Below are positions 33,449 through 42,295 of a DNA stretch of 56,169 bases, in pieces. Where the stretch lies: assembly GCA_028280195.1 (NCBI GenBank), contig JANQMH010000093.1, positions 1 through 56,169 on the forward strand, in the 5' to 3' direction. The DNA is from Exilibacterium sp. (GTDB taxonomy: Bacteria > Pseudomonadota > Gammaproteobacteria > Pseudomonadales > Cellvibrionaceae). The translations under genes and the position numbers were made by a program. The notes beneath the pieces were generated by a model that was not told where the DNA came from, made no database searches, and saw nothing but the letters and a program-made list of their open reading frames with translations. The number at the start of each line of letters is the position of its first letter. Positions within the stretch are counted from its first letter, which is position 1.

Positions 33449-34494
33449 TAGCCGCTTTCCTCCTCTTCGTAACCCAATAGAGACAGCGCCTGTGCCCGGT
33501 AGCCCAGCTGCTGCGCGCGGTGCACCAGCGCCTGTTCGCGCCCGTGGGTCACCCACAGCTGGGCGGGGTTGACTTCCTCGAGGGTCTGCAACAGCGCCGG
33601 CCAGTCGCAGTGGTCGGAGATCACCAGCGGCAGTTCCACCCGCCGCTGCCGGGCGCGGGCGCGAATCTGCATCCAGCCGGATGCCATACAGGGGAGCATG
33701 TCCGGCAGCTTGCGCGACCAGCGGTCGGCCAGGGCCGACGGCGGCGCCAGCACAATTTCGCCGGCCAGCGAGTCGATATCGCCGACCTCGGAAACCTTCA
33801 CCCATTTCCCCAGGGCGATGCCCTCGCGCTCATAGAGTTCACACAGTTTGACCAGTGCACCGTGCAGATACACCGCTTTGCTGTAGCCCAGCGCGCGCAG
33901 CGCCAGTATCAGCCGCTGGCATTTGCCCAGCGCGTAAACGCCCACCAGGTGACAGCGCTGCGGGAACAGCTGCAGGGACTGCAGCAGCTTTTCCACCTCT
34001 GTGGCAATGGGCGGATGGTGAAAAACCGGCAGGCCAAAGGTGGCTTCGGTGACGAAGACATCACAGGGTACCGGTTGAAAGGGCTGGCATGTCGGATCTG
34101 CCTGGCGCTTGTAGTCGCCGGAGATGACAACCCGCTCGCCGCGGTATTCCAGCACCACCTGGGCGCTGCCGAGGATATGTCCGGCGGGGGCCAGCCACAG
34201 CTCGACGTCGCCAAAGCGGTGCCTTTCGCCGTAGGCCAGTGGCAATTGCCGGGCGGCGCAGCTGTCGCCGTAGCGGCAGCGCATAATGGCCAGGGTTTGC
34301 GCCGTGGCATAGATGTCGCCGTTGCCCGGGCGGGCGTGGTCGGCGTGTCCGTGGGTGATTACTGCGCTGCTCACCGCCCGCAGCGGGTCGATGTAAAACC
34401 CGCCGGGCAGGCACAACAGCCCCTCCGGCCTCACTGCCAGCCACTCGTGCACAGTACCTGCGGCCGGCGGCGGCACTTCCGGGCTTTCCGGCAT
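33448..34494 (-). CDS. Ligase-associated MBL-fold DNA exonuclease
   Basis: This 348-residue protein is a metallo-beta-lactamase/beta-CASP protein of the SNM1/Pso2-like type. THGHADHARPG carries the main metal ligands, GHILGSAQV and SGDYKR follow, and ISDHCDW and WVTHG give the C-terminal motifs. It trims DNA ends before ligation. The ATG at 34494 has GAGGA at the right distance; the GTG at 34506 does not. It lies first in the exonuclease-ligase pair, with overlapping stop and start codons. No nuclear-type N-terminal extension is present, and the length is normal for the bacterial family. Confidence 0.9.
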   Translation of the reverse strand: MPESPEVPPPAAGTVHEWLAVRPEGLLCLPGGFYIDPLRAVSSAVITHGHADHARPGNGDIYATAQTLAIMRCRYGDSCAARQLPLAYGERHRFGDVELWLAPAGHILGSAQVVLEYRGERVVISGDYKRQADPTCQPFQPVPCDVFVTEATFGLPVFHHPPIATEVEKLLQSLQLFPQRCHLVGVYALGKCQRLILALRALGYSKAVYLHGALVKLCELYEREGIALGKWVKVSEVGDIDSLAGEIVLAPPSALADRWSRKLPDMLPCMASGWMQIRARARQRRVELPLVISDHCDWPALLQTLEEVNPAQLWVTHGREQALVHRAQQLGYRAQALSLLGYEEEESG

Positions 34495-34644
34495 GGTGAT
34501 CCTCACTGCTGTTCATCCAAAGGCATTGCTGGGGCGTAAAAATAGCGCTTGGCAAAAGTAGTGTTTACGCAAGTGGATGACAATCGGTTTTGGCGACCCC
34601 GCCGCCGGCCCTCCGGCAAGCATGCGGGGAGGGTTCGATTGTCC

Positions 34645-34677
34645 TTTTAGAACACTTTTGGAACACTTTTAGAAAAA
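34645..34677 (+). repeat. 11-bp tandem repeat upstream of the helicase gene
   Basis: TTTTAGAACAC (34645-34655), TTTTGGAACAC (34656-34666) and TTTTAGAAAAA (34667-34677). The array lies in the divergent region between the exonuclease and helicase genes, 42 bp before the helicase start. Confidence 0.7.
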
Positions 34678-34719
34678 CGGCTTGGAACTTGTCTGAAAAT
34701 TGCTGGGAGCGCCCGACGA

Positions 34720-37164
34720 GTGATTGCGGTACCGGAAATCATCGCCGCCTGGTTTGCGGCGCGCCAGTGGCAGGTGCGCGACCACCAATTGGCGATGCTC
34801 GATGCGTTTGCGCGGCAACAGTCGAGCCTGCTGATAGCACCCACCGGCGCCGGCAAGACCCTGGCCGGTTTTCTGCCGTCGCTGATCGATATCTGCCGGC
34901 GCGGCCACAGCGGGCTGCACACCCTGTATATCTCGCCGCTGAAGGCGCTGACCCACGATATCGAGCGCAACCTTAGCCAGCCGGTTGCGCAGATGGGCCT
35001 AGATATCAGTATCGAGACGCGCACCGGCGATACCTCCTCCTACAAGCGCCAGCGCCAGCGCAGAAAGCCGCCCCATCTGCTGTTGACGACGCCGGAGTCG
35101 CTGATGCTGATGCTGTCGTATACCGACGCGCCGCAAATCTTCAAGTCGCTGAAAGCGGTAATCGTCGATGAGGTGCACAGCTTTGCGCACAATAAGCGCG
35201 GCGACTTCACCAGCCTGGCACTCGCCCGCCTGCGCCAGCACGCGCCGGACTGTATACGCTTCGGCCTGTCTGCCACCGTCGCCGCCCCGGCCGCCCTGGC
35301 GGCCTGGCTCGGACCCGCCGGCGAGCCGGTGGCGGTGTTGCGGGCAGCGGCTTCGATGCCGCCGCGCATACGCATACTGGACAGCAAAAACCGCATGCCC
35401 TACAGCGGGTTTATGGCCGGCTATGCGGTCGAGGCCATCTACCAGGCCGTGGCCGCGGCCCGCACCACGCTGGTTTTTGTCAATACCCGGGCGCAGGCCG
35501 AACTGGTGTTTCAGCAATTGTGGCAGATCAACAAGGACAATCTGCCGATAGCCGTCTACCACGGTTCTCTCAGCAAGGAGCAGCGGCGTAAAACCGAAAA
35601 CCTAATGGCCGCGGGCAGTCTGCGCGCCGTAGTGACCACCTCGGCGCTGGAGCTGGGCGTCGACTGGGGCGATGTGGATCTGGTCATCCAAGTGGGAGCG
35701 CCCAAGGGTGTCAGTCGCCTGCTGCAGCGTATCGGCCGCGCCAACCACCGCCTGCACGAACCCAGTGAGGCCTGGCTGGTACCCGCCAATCGTTTTGAGG
35801 CGCTGGAGTGCCAGAGCGCCATTGATGCCATCGCCAGCGGCAGGCTCGACGGCGAGGCGCTGTTGCCGGGCTCAAACGATATCGTGCCGCAGTTCATTAT
35901 GAATTGCGCCTGCAGTGAGGCGATAAGGCCCGCGGCGATCTACCGGCAGGTGCGCTCGGCCACACCCTATGCCGATATGCCGCGCGCCACTTTTGATGCC
36001 CTGTTCCGGTTTGCGGTGGATGGCGGCTATGCGCTGCGCAACTACGAGCGCTACCGGCGCCTGGAAGAACATCGCGACGGTACTTTCACACCCAGCTCGC
36101 GCAGCACGGTGCAGCGCCACCGGCAGAATATCGGCACTATTGTCGAGGCCGGCAGGCTGAAGGTGAAGCGGCTGCGCCGTTCTCACCAGGGGCGCATTGT
36201 CGGCGAAGTCGAGGAGTACTTTGCCCAGCAGTTGACGCCGGGCGACACCTTTATTTTCAACGGCGAAGTGCTGATGTTCGAGGGTGTCAGAGATATGCTG
36301 CTGGAGGCCAGGCCGGTCAAATCCGGCGAGCCCAAAATACCTTCTTACGTCGGCGGCCAGATGCCGCTCTCCACGTTTCTGTCCGACGGTGTGCGCGCTT
36401 TGCTGAATCGGCCGCAGCACTGGTCGCGCCTGCCGGCGGACGTGCGCGAGTGGCTCGAGCTGCAGCGCCGGTTTTCCGCCATTCCGCCGCAGCACCGCCT
36501 GCTGGTGGAGCAGTTTCCCCACCGCGGCCTGCAGTATGTGGTTTTCTACACCTTCGAGGGCCGCAAGGCCAATCAGACACTGGGTATTCTCCTGACCCGG
36601 CGCATGGAGCGGCTGCAGTTGAAGCCGGTGAGTTTCAGCATCACTGACTACGGTCTGTCGGTCTGCGCACTCGAGGCGCTTGGCGCAGCACATATCGACC
36701 AGTTGTTTGCCCCGGAGATTCTCGGCGATGAGCTGGAGGACTGGCTGATGGAGACGCCGATGCTGAAGCGCTCGTTTCGCCGCGTGGCCACCATCAGTGG
36801 CCTGGCGGAGCAGAATCACGCCGGCAAACGCAAAACGCTCAGACAGATGACCTTTTCGACCGACCTGATCTACGATGTGCTGCGCAAATACGATGCCGAC
36901 CATATTCTGCTGACAGTCAGCCGCCAGGATGCCGAGCGCGAACTGCTCGATATACGCCGCCTGGCGGAAATGCTGGTGCGCTTCGCCGGTAAGACGGTAT
37001 TCAAAGCCCTGGACCGGGCCTCGCCAATGGCGCTGAACATTCTGTTCAAAGCGCGCGACGAGCAGGTGCGCGGCGCCGGCCTCGAAGTGCTGCTCGAGCA
37101 GGCCGGGCTGCAGGATCAGGCGCAGCAGATGATGGACGAGGTGCGCGATGTCGTCGGCGTCTGA
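34720..37164 (+). CDS. Ligase-associated Lhr-like DEXH helicase
   Basis: This 814-residue superfamily 2 helicase has Walker A APTGAGKTLAG near residue 41, DEVHSFAH as motif II, SATVAAP as motif III and QRIGRANHR as motif VI. A winged-helix and Lhr-specific core fills the C-terminal half. It is shorter than full Lhr (about 1500 residues) and matches the ligase-associated Lhr-core group. It translocates on single-stranded DNA and opens DNA or DNA-RNA duplexes during repair. It starts at GTG 34720 and overlaps the phosphoesterase gene by 17 bp, so the two form one unit. It is divergent from the exonuclease-ligase unit. Confidence 0.9.
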   Translation: MIAVPEIIAAWFAARQWQVRDHQLAMLDAFARQQSSLLIAPTGAGKTLAGFLPSLIDICRRGHSGLHTLYISPLKALTHDIERNLSQPVAQMGLDISIETRTGDTSSYKRQRQRRKPPHLLLTTPESLMLMLSYTDAPQIFKSLKAVIVDEVHSFAHNKRGDFTSLALARLRQHAPDCIRFGLSATVAAPAALAAWLGPAGEPVAVLRAAASMPPRIRILDSKNRMPYSGFMAGYAVEAIYQAVAAARTTLVFVNTRAQAELVFQQLWQINKDNLPIAVYHGSLSKEQRRKTENLMAAGSLRAVVTTSALELGVDWGDVDLVIQVGAPKGVSRLLQRIGRANHRLHEPSEAWLVPANRFEALECQSAIDAIASGRLDGEALLPGSNDIVPQFIMNCACSEAIRPAAIYRQVRSATPYADMPRATFDALFRFAVDGGYALRNYERYRRLEEHRDGTFTPSSRSTVQRHRQNIGTIVEAGRLKVKRLRRSHQGRIVGEVEEYFAQQLTPGDTFIFNGEVLMFEGVRDMLLEARPVKSGEPKIPSYVGGQMPLSTFLSDGVRALLNRPQHWSRLPADVREWLELQRRFSAIPPQHRLLVEQFPHRGLQYVVFYTFEGRKANQTLGILLTRRMERLQLKPVSFSITDYGLSVCALEALGAAHIDQLFAPEILGDELEDWLMETPMLKRSFRRVATISGLAEQNHAGKRKTLRQMTFSTDLIYDVLRKYDADHILLTVSRQDAERELLDIRRLAEMLVRFAGKTVFKALDRASPMALNILFKARDEQVRGAGLEVLLEQAGLQDQAQQMMDEVRDVVGV

Positions 37165-37846
37165 AGTGGGCGGCAGGGCATTTGCCGGCCCGTCCCTGAG
37201 CACGGTTTTTGTCGGCCAGCAACTGGTGCTCGACGGTCGCGCGGCGCTGTACTGGCCGGCGCAGCGGGCGCTGGTGGTTGCCGATCTGCATCTGGAGAAG
37301 GGTTCCTATCTGCGGCGCTGCGGCCACCCCCTGCCGCTCTATGACACCACCGATACGCTGGCGCGACTGCGCTGCCTGGTCGATCAGTATCGGCCCGAGC
37401 GGATCATTGCCCTGGGTGACAGCTTTCACGATGCCGCTGCGGTATCGCGTTTACCGGCGCCGGAGCGCGAGCAGATCGAAACGCTGTGCGCGCGTGCCGA
37501 CTGGGTCTGGATACTGGGCAATCACGATCCCCATGTTCCCGACTGCCTGCCGGGGCGATGCGCCGAGCGCCTGCAGCTGGGGGACCTGCTGCTGCTGCAC
37601 GAGCCCAGCGATATCGACCTGCCGCAGATTATCGGCCATTTTCACCCCAAAGCCAGTCTGCGCCTGGCCGGCACCAAAGTCGGCGGGAAGTGCTTTCTGC
37701 AGTCGCCAATCCGGCTGTTGCTGCCGGCCTTCGGCAGCTACACCGGCGGTCTCGACAGCGATCACCCGGCGATAGCCGGCGCCCTCGGCGCCGGCAGGCA
37801 GAAGCGGTTCCTGTTGCACGCGCAGAAAATCTGGCAGATTCTCTAG
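37148..37846 (+). CDS. pdeM: Ligase-associated metallophosphoesterase (PdeM-like endonuclease)
   Basis: This 232-residue calcineurin-type phosphoesterase has VADLHLEKG (Asp and His metal ligands), ALGDSFHD, LGNHDPH and a final HFHPKASL, the full set of dinuclear-metal motifs. In this genomic context the family is the ligase-associated DNA damage response endonuclease PdeM. The start overlaps the end of the helicase gene, giving translational coupling. The gene symbol rests on context plus motifs rather than on alignment. Confidence 0.85.
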   Translation: MSSASEVGGRAFAGPSLSTVFVGQQLVLDGRAALYWPAQRALVVADLHLEKGSYLRRCGHPLPLYDTTDTLARLRCLVDQYRPERIIALGDSFHDAAAVSRLPAPEREQIETLCARADWVWILGNHDPHVPDCLPGRCAERLQLGDLLLLHEPSDIDLPQIIGHFHPKASLRLAGTKVGGKCFLQSPIRLLLPAFGSYTGGLDSDHPAIAGALGAGRQKRFLLHAQKIWQIL

Positions 37847-38174
37847 CGGCCGTTGCATCGCGCCCGCTCGCGGCCGGGCGTGATGCAACAGCTTGCAGCG
37901 TCAAAACCCGGTCGTCGGCCTCTGTCGATATGGCAGTTATCCCTATCGCATTTATCCACATCACATTTATCCACATCACAGTTATCCCTATTGCACTGAT
38001 GCGCATCGCAGTTATCCGTATCGCGCAATTTCTATCCGCTATATGCCGGCTTTTTTTACTGCCGGGCAAAAGCGGCCGTTTTTACGCTACGCTTGCAGCG
38101 CTTACAGGTGGCCATCCCGTTGTCGCCGCGGTGGTGCTGAGACGCTTTGAAAAACAGGGGGAGAGCGCACTCTT
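37847..38174. other. 328-bp intergenic region before the FGGY kinase
   Basis: This contains the 15-bp tandem array at 37934-38023, the GC-rich 3-prime end of the pdeM unit and the leader of the kinase gene (GGGGGAG before ATG 38175). Open frames across the array encode a pentapeptide repeat only because 15 is a multiple of three; they are not genes. Confidence 0.6.
37934..38023 (+). repeat. 15-bp tandem array containing DnaA-box sequences
   Basis: Six 15-bp units: CAGTTATCCCTATCG, CATTTATCCACATCA (twice), CAGTTATCCCTATTG, CACTGATGCGCATCG, CAGTTATCCGTATCG. The second and third units each contain TTATCCACA (37952-37960 and 37967-37975), which is the consensus DnaA box. Confidence 0.85.
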
Positions 38175-39629
38175 ATGGAGCAGGACAAGCTGTTACTGGC
38201 CTTCGATATCGGTACCACGGCGGTGAAAGGCGGCGTCTATACCACCGCGGGAAAATGCCTGTTTAGCGGCGCTGTCGCCTATGCCAAGGTATCGGCCCAA
38301 GCCGGTTGGGTGGAACAGAACCCGGCGGACTGGACGCGCTGTATGGCGGCGCTGTTGCAGCGGGCAGGGCAGCACTGCGATCTCGAACGTGTCGCCGCCA
38401 CTGCGATCTGCAGCCAGGTCAATACCCATGTATTTGTCGACAAGCGCGGTCGCGCGCTGGCCAATGCGATTGTCTGGGAGGATCAGCGCTGTGCCGGGGT
38501 GGCGCAGCAGCTGAACCGCGAGGTGCCGGCGGGACTCGGTCCGCTGGATGCCTCCTCACTGGTTTGTCGCGCGGCGTGGATAAAACGATTCCGGCCGCAG
38601 ATATGGCATCGAACCCACTGTATTCTGTCGCCGAAGGACTACTGCATCCTGCAGTTGACCGGTGAATGGGTGACCGATGCCTTGAGTTCGGTTGGCCTGG
38701 TGGACAGCGCCGGCAACTATCTAAACGACCTGCTGGCCCTGGTCGATGGCCTGCCGCAGCGCCTGCCTGCCATCAGGCCCGTCGATCAGCTTATCGGCGA
38801 GGTGAGGGATAATGCCTGGGATATTGCCGGCTGCCCGGTGGTAACCGGCACCATGGACTGTTGGGCGAGCCTGTTTGGCTCAGGTGCCTTTGCCGCCGGC
38901 AAGGGCTTTCAGGTGGCCGGCACATCGGAAATTCTGGGGCTGGTTGCCGGGCAGAGGGGCGAGGCCGCCGGGGTGGTGAGCTTTCCGGTGTATCGCCACC
39001 GCTATCTGTACGCCGGACCGACACAGGCCGGTGGCGATGCGCTGACCTGGTTTGCCGGGGCGCAGGGCAGCAGCGTCGAGGCCCTGCTGAGTGCCGTTGG
39101 CGGGGCTGCAAGCCACAGCGGCCCGCTGCTGTTTCTGCCTTACCTGATGGGGGAGCGGGCGCCGATCTGGGATGCCAAAGCCAGGGGGGCCTTTATCGGC
39201 TTGAACAAGCATCACCGCCAGGCCTGTATGACACGGGCGATTATGGAAGGCGTGGCGTTTTCCGCCCGCCACCTGCTGGAGCCGCTGCAGGCGGCGGCCG
39301 GGTTTCACTGTGGCTCACTGGCTATCAGCGGCGGCGCGTCGCGCAGCGATCTGGGGTGCCAGGTCAAGGCCGATATCATGAATCGCTCGCTGCGACGCGT
39401 GGAAAATATCGATACCGGCGTGTTTGGCGCCGCGTTGATGGCGGCCACCGGCATCGGTGTCTACCAGGACCTGGATGAGGCCGCCGCGCAGGGTGTGCTG
39501 TTTGACCGCAGTTTTGAACCCCGGGCGCAGCACCGCGACCGTTACGATTCACTCTACCGTATTTACCGGCAGTCCTACCGGCAGCTGCGGCCCGTATTCG
39601 AGGATTTGTACCGACTCGGCGGCAGCTGA
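38175..39629 (+). CDS. FGGY-family carbohydrate kinase (xylulokinase-like)
   Basis: This 484-residue two-domain sugar kinase begins with FDIGTTAVKGG (Asp11, phosphate loop 1). The catalytic aspartate is in GTMDCWASLFG, and the C-terminal ATPase domain shows YAGPTQAGGDALTWF, PYLMGERAPIWD and ISGGASRSDL. It would phosphorylate a ketopentose or similar polyol with ATP. The catalytic segment GTMD differs from the GGGDN of classical xylulokinases, so specificity is open. It is followed by a TonB-dependent receptor and an AraC regulator on the same strand, which together look like a separate sugar-uptake locus. A 15-bp repeat array lies upstream. Confidence 0.85.
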   Translation: MEQDKLLLAFDIGTTAVKGGVYTTAGKCLFSGAVAYAKVSAQAGWVEQNPADWTRCMAALLQRAGQHCDLERVAATAICSQVNTHVFVDKRGRALANAIVWEDQRCAGVAQQLNREVPAGLGPLDASSLVCRAAWIKRFRPQIWHRTHCILSPKDYCILQLTGEWVTDALSSVGLVDSAGNYLNDLLALVDGLPQRLPAIRPVDQLIGEVRDNAWDIAGCPVVTGTMDCWASLFGSGAFAAGKGFQVAGTSEILGLVAGQRGEAAGVVSFPVYRHRYLYAGPTQAGGDALTWFAGAQGSSVEALLSAVGGAASHSGPLLFLPYLMGERAPIWDAKARGAFIGLNKHHRQACMTRAIMEGVAFSARHLLEPLQAAAGFHCGSLAISGGASRSDLGCQVKADIMNRSLRRVENIDTGVFGAALMAATGIGVYQDLDEAAAQGVLFDRSFEPRAQHRDRYDSLYRIYRQSYRQLRPVFEDLYRLGGS

Positions 39630-39814
39630 GACCCCCGCGGCCGGCTATCCGGCGCTGCGGGCGGGCGCCGCGACAGCCACCGCAAAGCGGTCGCCGGCGC
39701 TAAATTACAGCCGCTGGATAAGCGCGTCGGTAAATGGATAGGTGCCGCCGGCCCGCTTTTACTATGATAGGCGCTGACAAAAATCAAAACAGTGAAATAA
39801 GAGGGGAGAAGCCG

Positions 39815-42169
39815 ATGTCGACCCATATACCGAGGGGAAAGGCCGCTGCCGGCCCGCCGCGCAGGCTGCTGCTGGCTGTCGCCTGCTGCTGCACCGCTGT
39901 GCCGGTGACCACGCTGCCCGCTTATGCGCAGGATGCCTCTTATACGCTCGAGGAGGTGGTGGTTACGGCGCGCAAGCGCGAGGAAAACCTGCAGCAGACG
40001 CCCATTTCCATTACCGCTTTTACCTCGCAGTCGCTGCAGGCGCTGCAGGTCGATAATATCTCGCAGATCGCCAGTGCCACGCCGGGCCTGACGTTTGACT
40101 CGAGCACGGCGATTTCGGGCAGCCGTGTGTCGTCGTCGATTTTTATCCGCGGCATCGGCCAGACCGACTTTACCCTGGTCAGTGATCCGGGTGTGGGCCT
40201 GTATCTGGACGGGGTTTATATCGCCCGCTCAGTCGGCGGTGTACTGGATGTGGTGGATGTCGAGCGGGTAGAAGTCTTGCGCGGCCCGCAGGGAACGCTG
40301 TTTGGCAAGAACACCATCGGCGGCGCTATCAGCATTACTTCAAAAAGCGCGGGCGATGAGTTTGCCGGCGAGGTCGAGGTAAAAACCGGTACCGATAATC
40401 GCCTCGACCTGAAAGCCAGCGTGGCTGTGCCGTTTTCGGAAAACTTTCGCGGCAAGCTCTCATACGCCGCTTTGAACCAGGACGGCAATGTCAGAAATCT
40501 CAATGGCGGCGCCGATCTGAATGATACCGACGCCCGCATATTGCACGGGCGCCTGGATTTTGAACCCCTCGATGCCCTGAGTATGACCCTGGCTTTCGAC
40601 TGGACCGATCGCGACGAGCAGGCCCAGGCCCAGCGGCTGCTGTCTTTCGAACCGGCGGCCAATCTGGTCGGTGTGGCGCTGACCGATGCGGTAGCTGCGG
40701 TGGTGCCGGATTTCGATATCGCCGACTACACCTGTCTGGGTACCAGCGCCGCCGCCCAGGCGATGACGGCGGACGACTGCGACAGCCCTTTCGTGACCTA
40801 CTCCGGTTCCAATACACCCTCCGATACCGAGGTCAAAGGCACATCTTTTACCTTTGAATACGATTTTGGCCCGCTGCTGTTCAAGTCTATCAGCGGTTAC
40901 CGCGAGTTCGATGCGCTGTTTGCCCGCGATACCGATAATTCCCCCTATATTGTGGTCGAGACTATCGATACCATGGATCAACGGCAGCTCAGCCAGGAGC
41001 TGCAGCTCAGCGGCAGTGCTTTTGGCGGGCGTCTGGACTGGTTGCTGGGATACTATTATTTCGAGGAAGAGGGCGATAACCGCAATGACGTTATTACCTC
41101 GACCTTCTATATCAAGAGCGGCGGCGCGGTTGACAACGACAGCGATGCCGTGTTCGCCCAGGCGACTTACCGGCTTGACGATGCCTGGTCTGTTACCGCC
41201 GGACTGCGCACCACCGATGAAACCAAGCGCTTTACACCGGACCAGTTTGTGACGGTCGATCCCAGCGGCAATCTGGCCACTACCTTTCTGGACGATACCC
41301 TGCAGTTTTCGCGCGTCGTGCGCGGGCAGTTGCCCTCGGTAGCCGAGTTCGATCTGGTGCCGAGTCGGGAATACCAGCGGGATTTCGATGAAACCACCGG
41401 GCTGTTGAGTATTGACTACCAGGCGCAGGCCGATTTGCTGTTGTTCCTCTCCTATGCGACCGGCTTCAAAAGCGGAGGTTTCAATCAGCGTATCGGGCCG
41501 CCGGGCCTGCCGCAGCCGATCAGTTATGAGCCCGAGACCTCGACCAGCTATGAAGCCGGCTGGAAGTGGACAAATGCGGCGCAGACGCTGCGTATCAACG
41601 GCAGTTTTTACTTTACCGATTATGAAGACCTGCAGGTCAACGTATTCGCCGGTGTGGCACCGACGACGCTGAACGCGGTGGAGTCGGAGATACAGGGTTA
41701 TGAGATTGAGCTGCTGGCCAATCCCAGTGAAGCGCTGAGCATCAGTGCCAATATCGCCTATATCGATGCCGAGTACACGCGCGCACCGGCTGCCGTTGCC
41801 GGCGCGCGCACGATTGAGCAGAGCGACGCCTTCCCCAATACGCCGGAGTTTACCGCGTTTGTCGGCGTGGATTACCGTTGGGCGCTGGGGCGTGGCGATC
41901 TGACCGTGCACGCCGACTGGTCCTACCGCGATGCCGTGCAGAACAATACCATCAATTCCGTGCAAATTGAGCAGGCGTCGCTGCACCTGTTGAATGCCGC
42001 GTTGATTTTTCGTCCTGACGATCAGTGGCAGTTTTCCCTGTCGGGTCGCAATCTGGGCGATGAAACCTATATCATTACCGGCAACGAGGAGCTGCCGGGG
42101 TTTGGTTATGCCGAGGCGGTTTATGCCAGAGAGCGGGAGTGGGCGCTGGCGGCGAAATATGCCTTTTAG
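39815..42169 (+). CDS. TonB-dependent outer-membrane receptor
   Basis: This 784-residue receptor has a signal peptide ending near AYA (about residue 38), a TonB box and plug start EEVVVTARKREENLQQTPIS, and plug motifs FIRGIGQTDF and VEVLRGPQGTLFGKNTIGG. A 22-strand-type barrel ends in the aromatic residue Phe (LAAKYAF), as expected for BAM-assembled proteins. ATG 39815 is chosen for GAGGGGAG just upstream and the signal peptide. This subtype (VTARKR... with no carboxypeptidase-like domain) is widespread in sphingomonads and marine gammaproteobacteria and imports siderophores, sugars or aromatic compounds. The neighbouring sugar kinase suggests a carbohydrate, by inference only. Confidence 0.9.
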   Translation: MSTHIPRGKAAAGPPRRLLLAVACCCTAVPVTTLPAYAQDASYTLEEVVVTARKREENLQQTPISITAFTSQSLQALQVDNISQIASATPGLTFDSSTAISGSRVSSSIFIRGIGQTDFTLVSDPGVGLYLDGVYIARSVGGVLDVVDVERVEVLRGPQGTLFGKNTIGGAISITSKSAGDEFAGEVEVKTGTDNRLDLKASVAVPFSENFRGKLSYAALNQDGNVRNLNGGADLNDTDARILHGRLDFEPLDALSMTLAFDWTDRDEQAQAQRLLSFEPAANLVGVALTDAVAAVVPDFDIADYTCLGTSAAAQAMTADDCDSPFVTYSGSNTPSDTEVKGTSFTFEYDFGPLLFKSISGYREFDALFARDTDNSPYIVVETIDTMDQRQLSQELQLSGSAFGGRLDWLLGYYYFEEEGDNRNDVITSTFYIKSGGAVDNDSDAVFAQATYRLDDAWSVTAGLRTTDETKRFTPDQFVTVDPSGNLATTFLDDTLQFSRVVRGQLPSVAEFDLVPSREYQRDFDETTGLLSIDYQAQADLLLFLSYATGFKSGGFNQRIGPPGLPQPISYEPETSTSYEAGWKWTNAAQTLRINGSFYFTDYEDLQVNVFAGVAPTTLNAVESEIQGYEIELLANPSEALSISANIAYIDAEYTRAPAAVAGARTIEQSDAFPNTPEFTAFVGVDYRWALGRGDLTVHADWSYRDAVQNNTINSVQIEQASLHLLNAALIFRPDDQWQFSLSGRNLGDETYIITGNEELPGFGYAEAVYAREREWALAAKYAF

Positions 42170-42295
42170 CGGCGCCGGCGGCGGCTGAAACTCACAGCCG
42201 CGACGCCGGCGCGTGTCTTGACCTCGGTCCGGGAATATTACGATAATGGCGTGGCGCATAAGAATAAGTCACGACACATAGCGATATAACCGTAT

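Noticed and set aside
33449-33805. N-terminal extension of the DNA ligase frame by about 119 codons.
   Set aside because: It lies inside the exonuclease gene in another frame; the GTG overlapping the exonuclease stop is the natural start.
37934-38023. Replication origin because of the DnaA boxes.
   Set aside because: No dnaA-dnaN-gyrB or other origin genes are present; the boxes come as part of a repeat unit.
37893-38150. Frame encoding an Ile-rich pentapeptide repeat.
   Set aside because: Shadow of the 15-bp array with no start signal.
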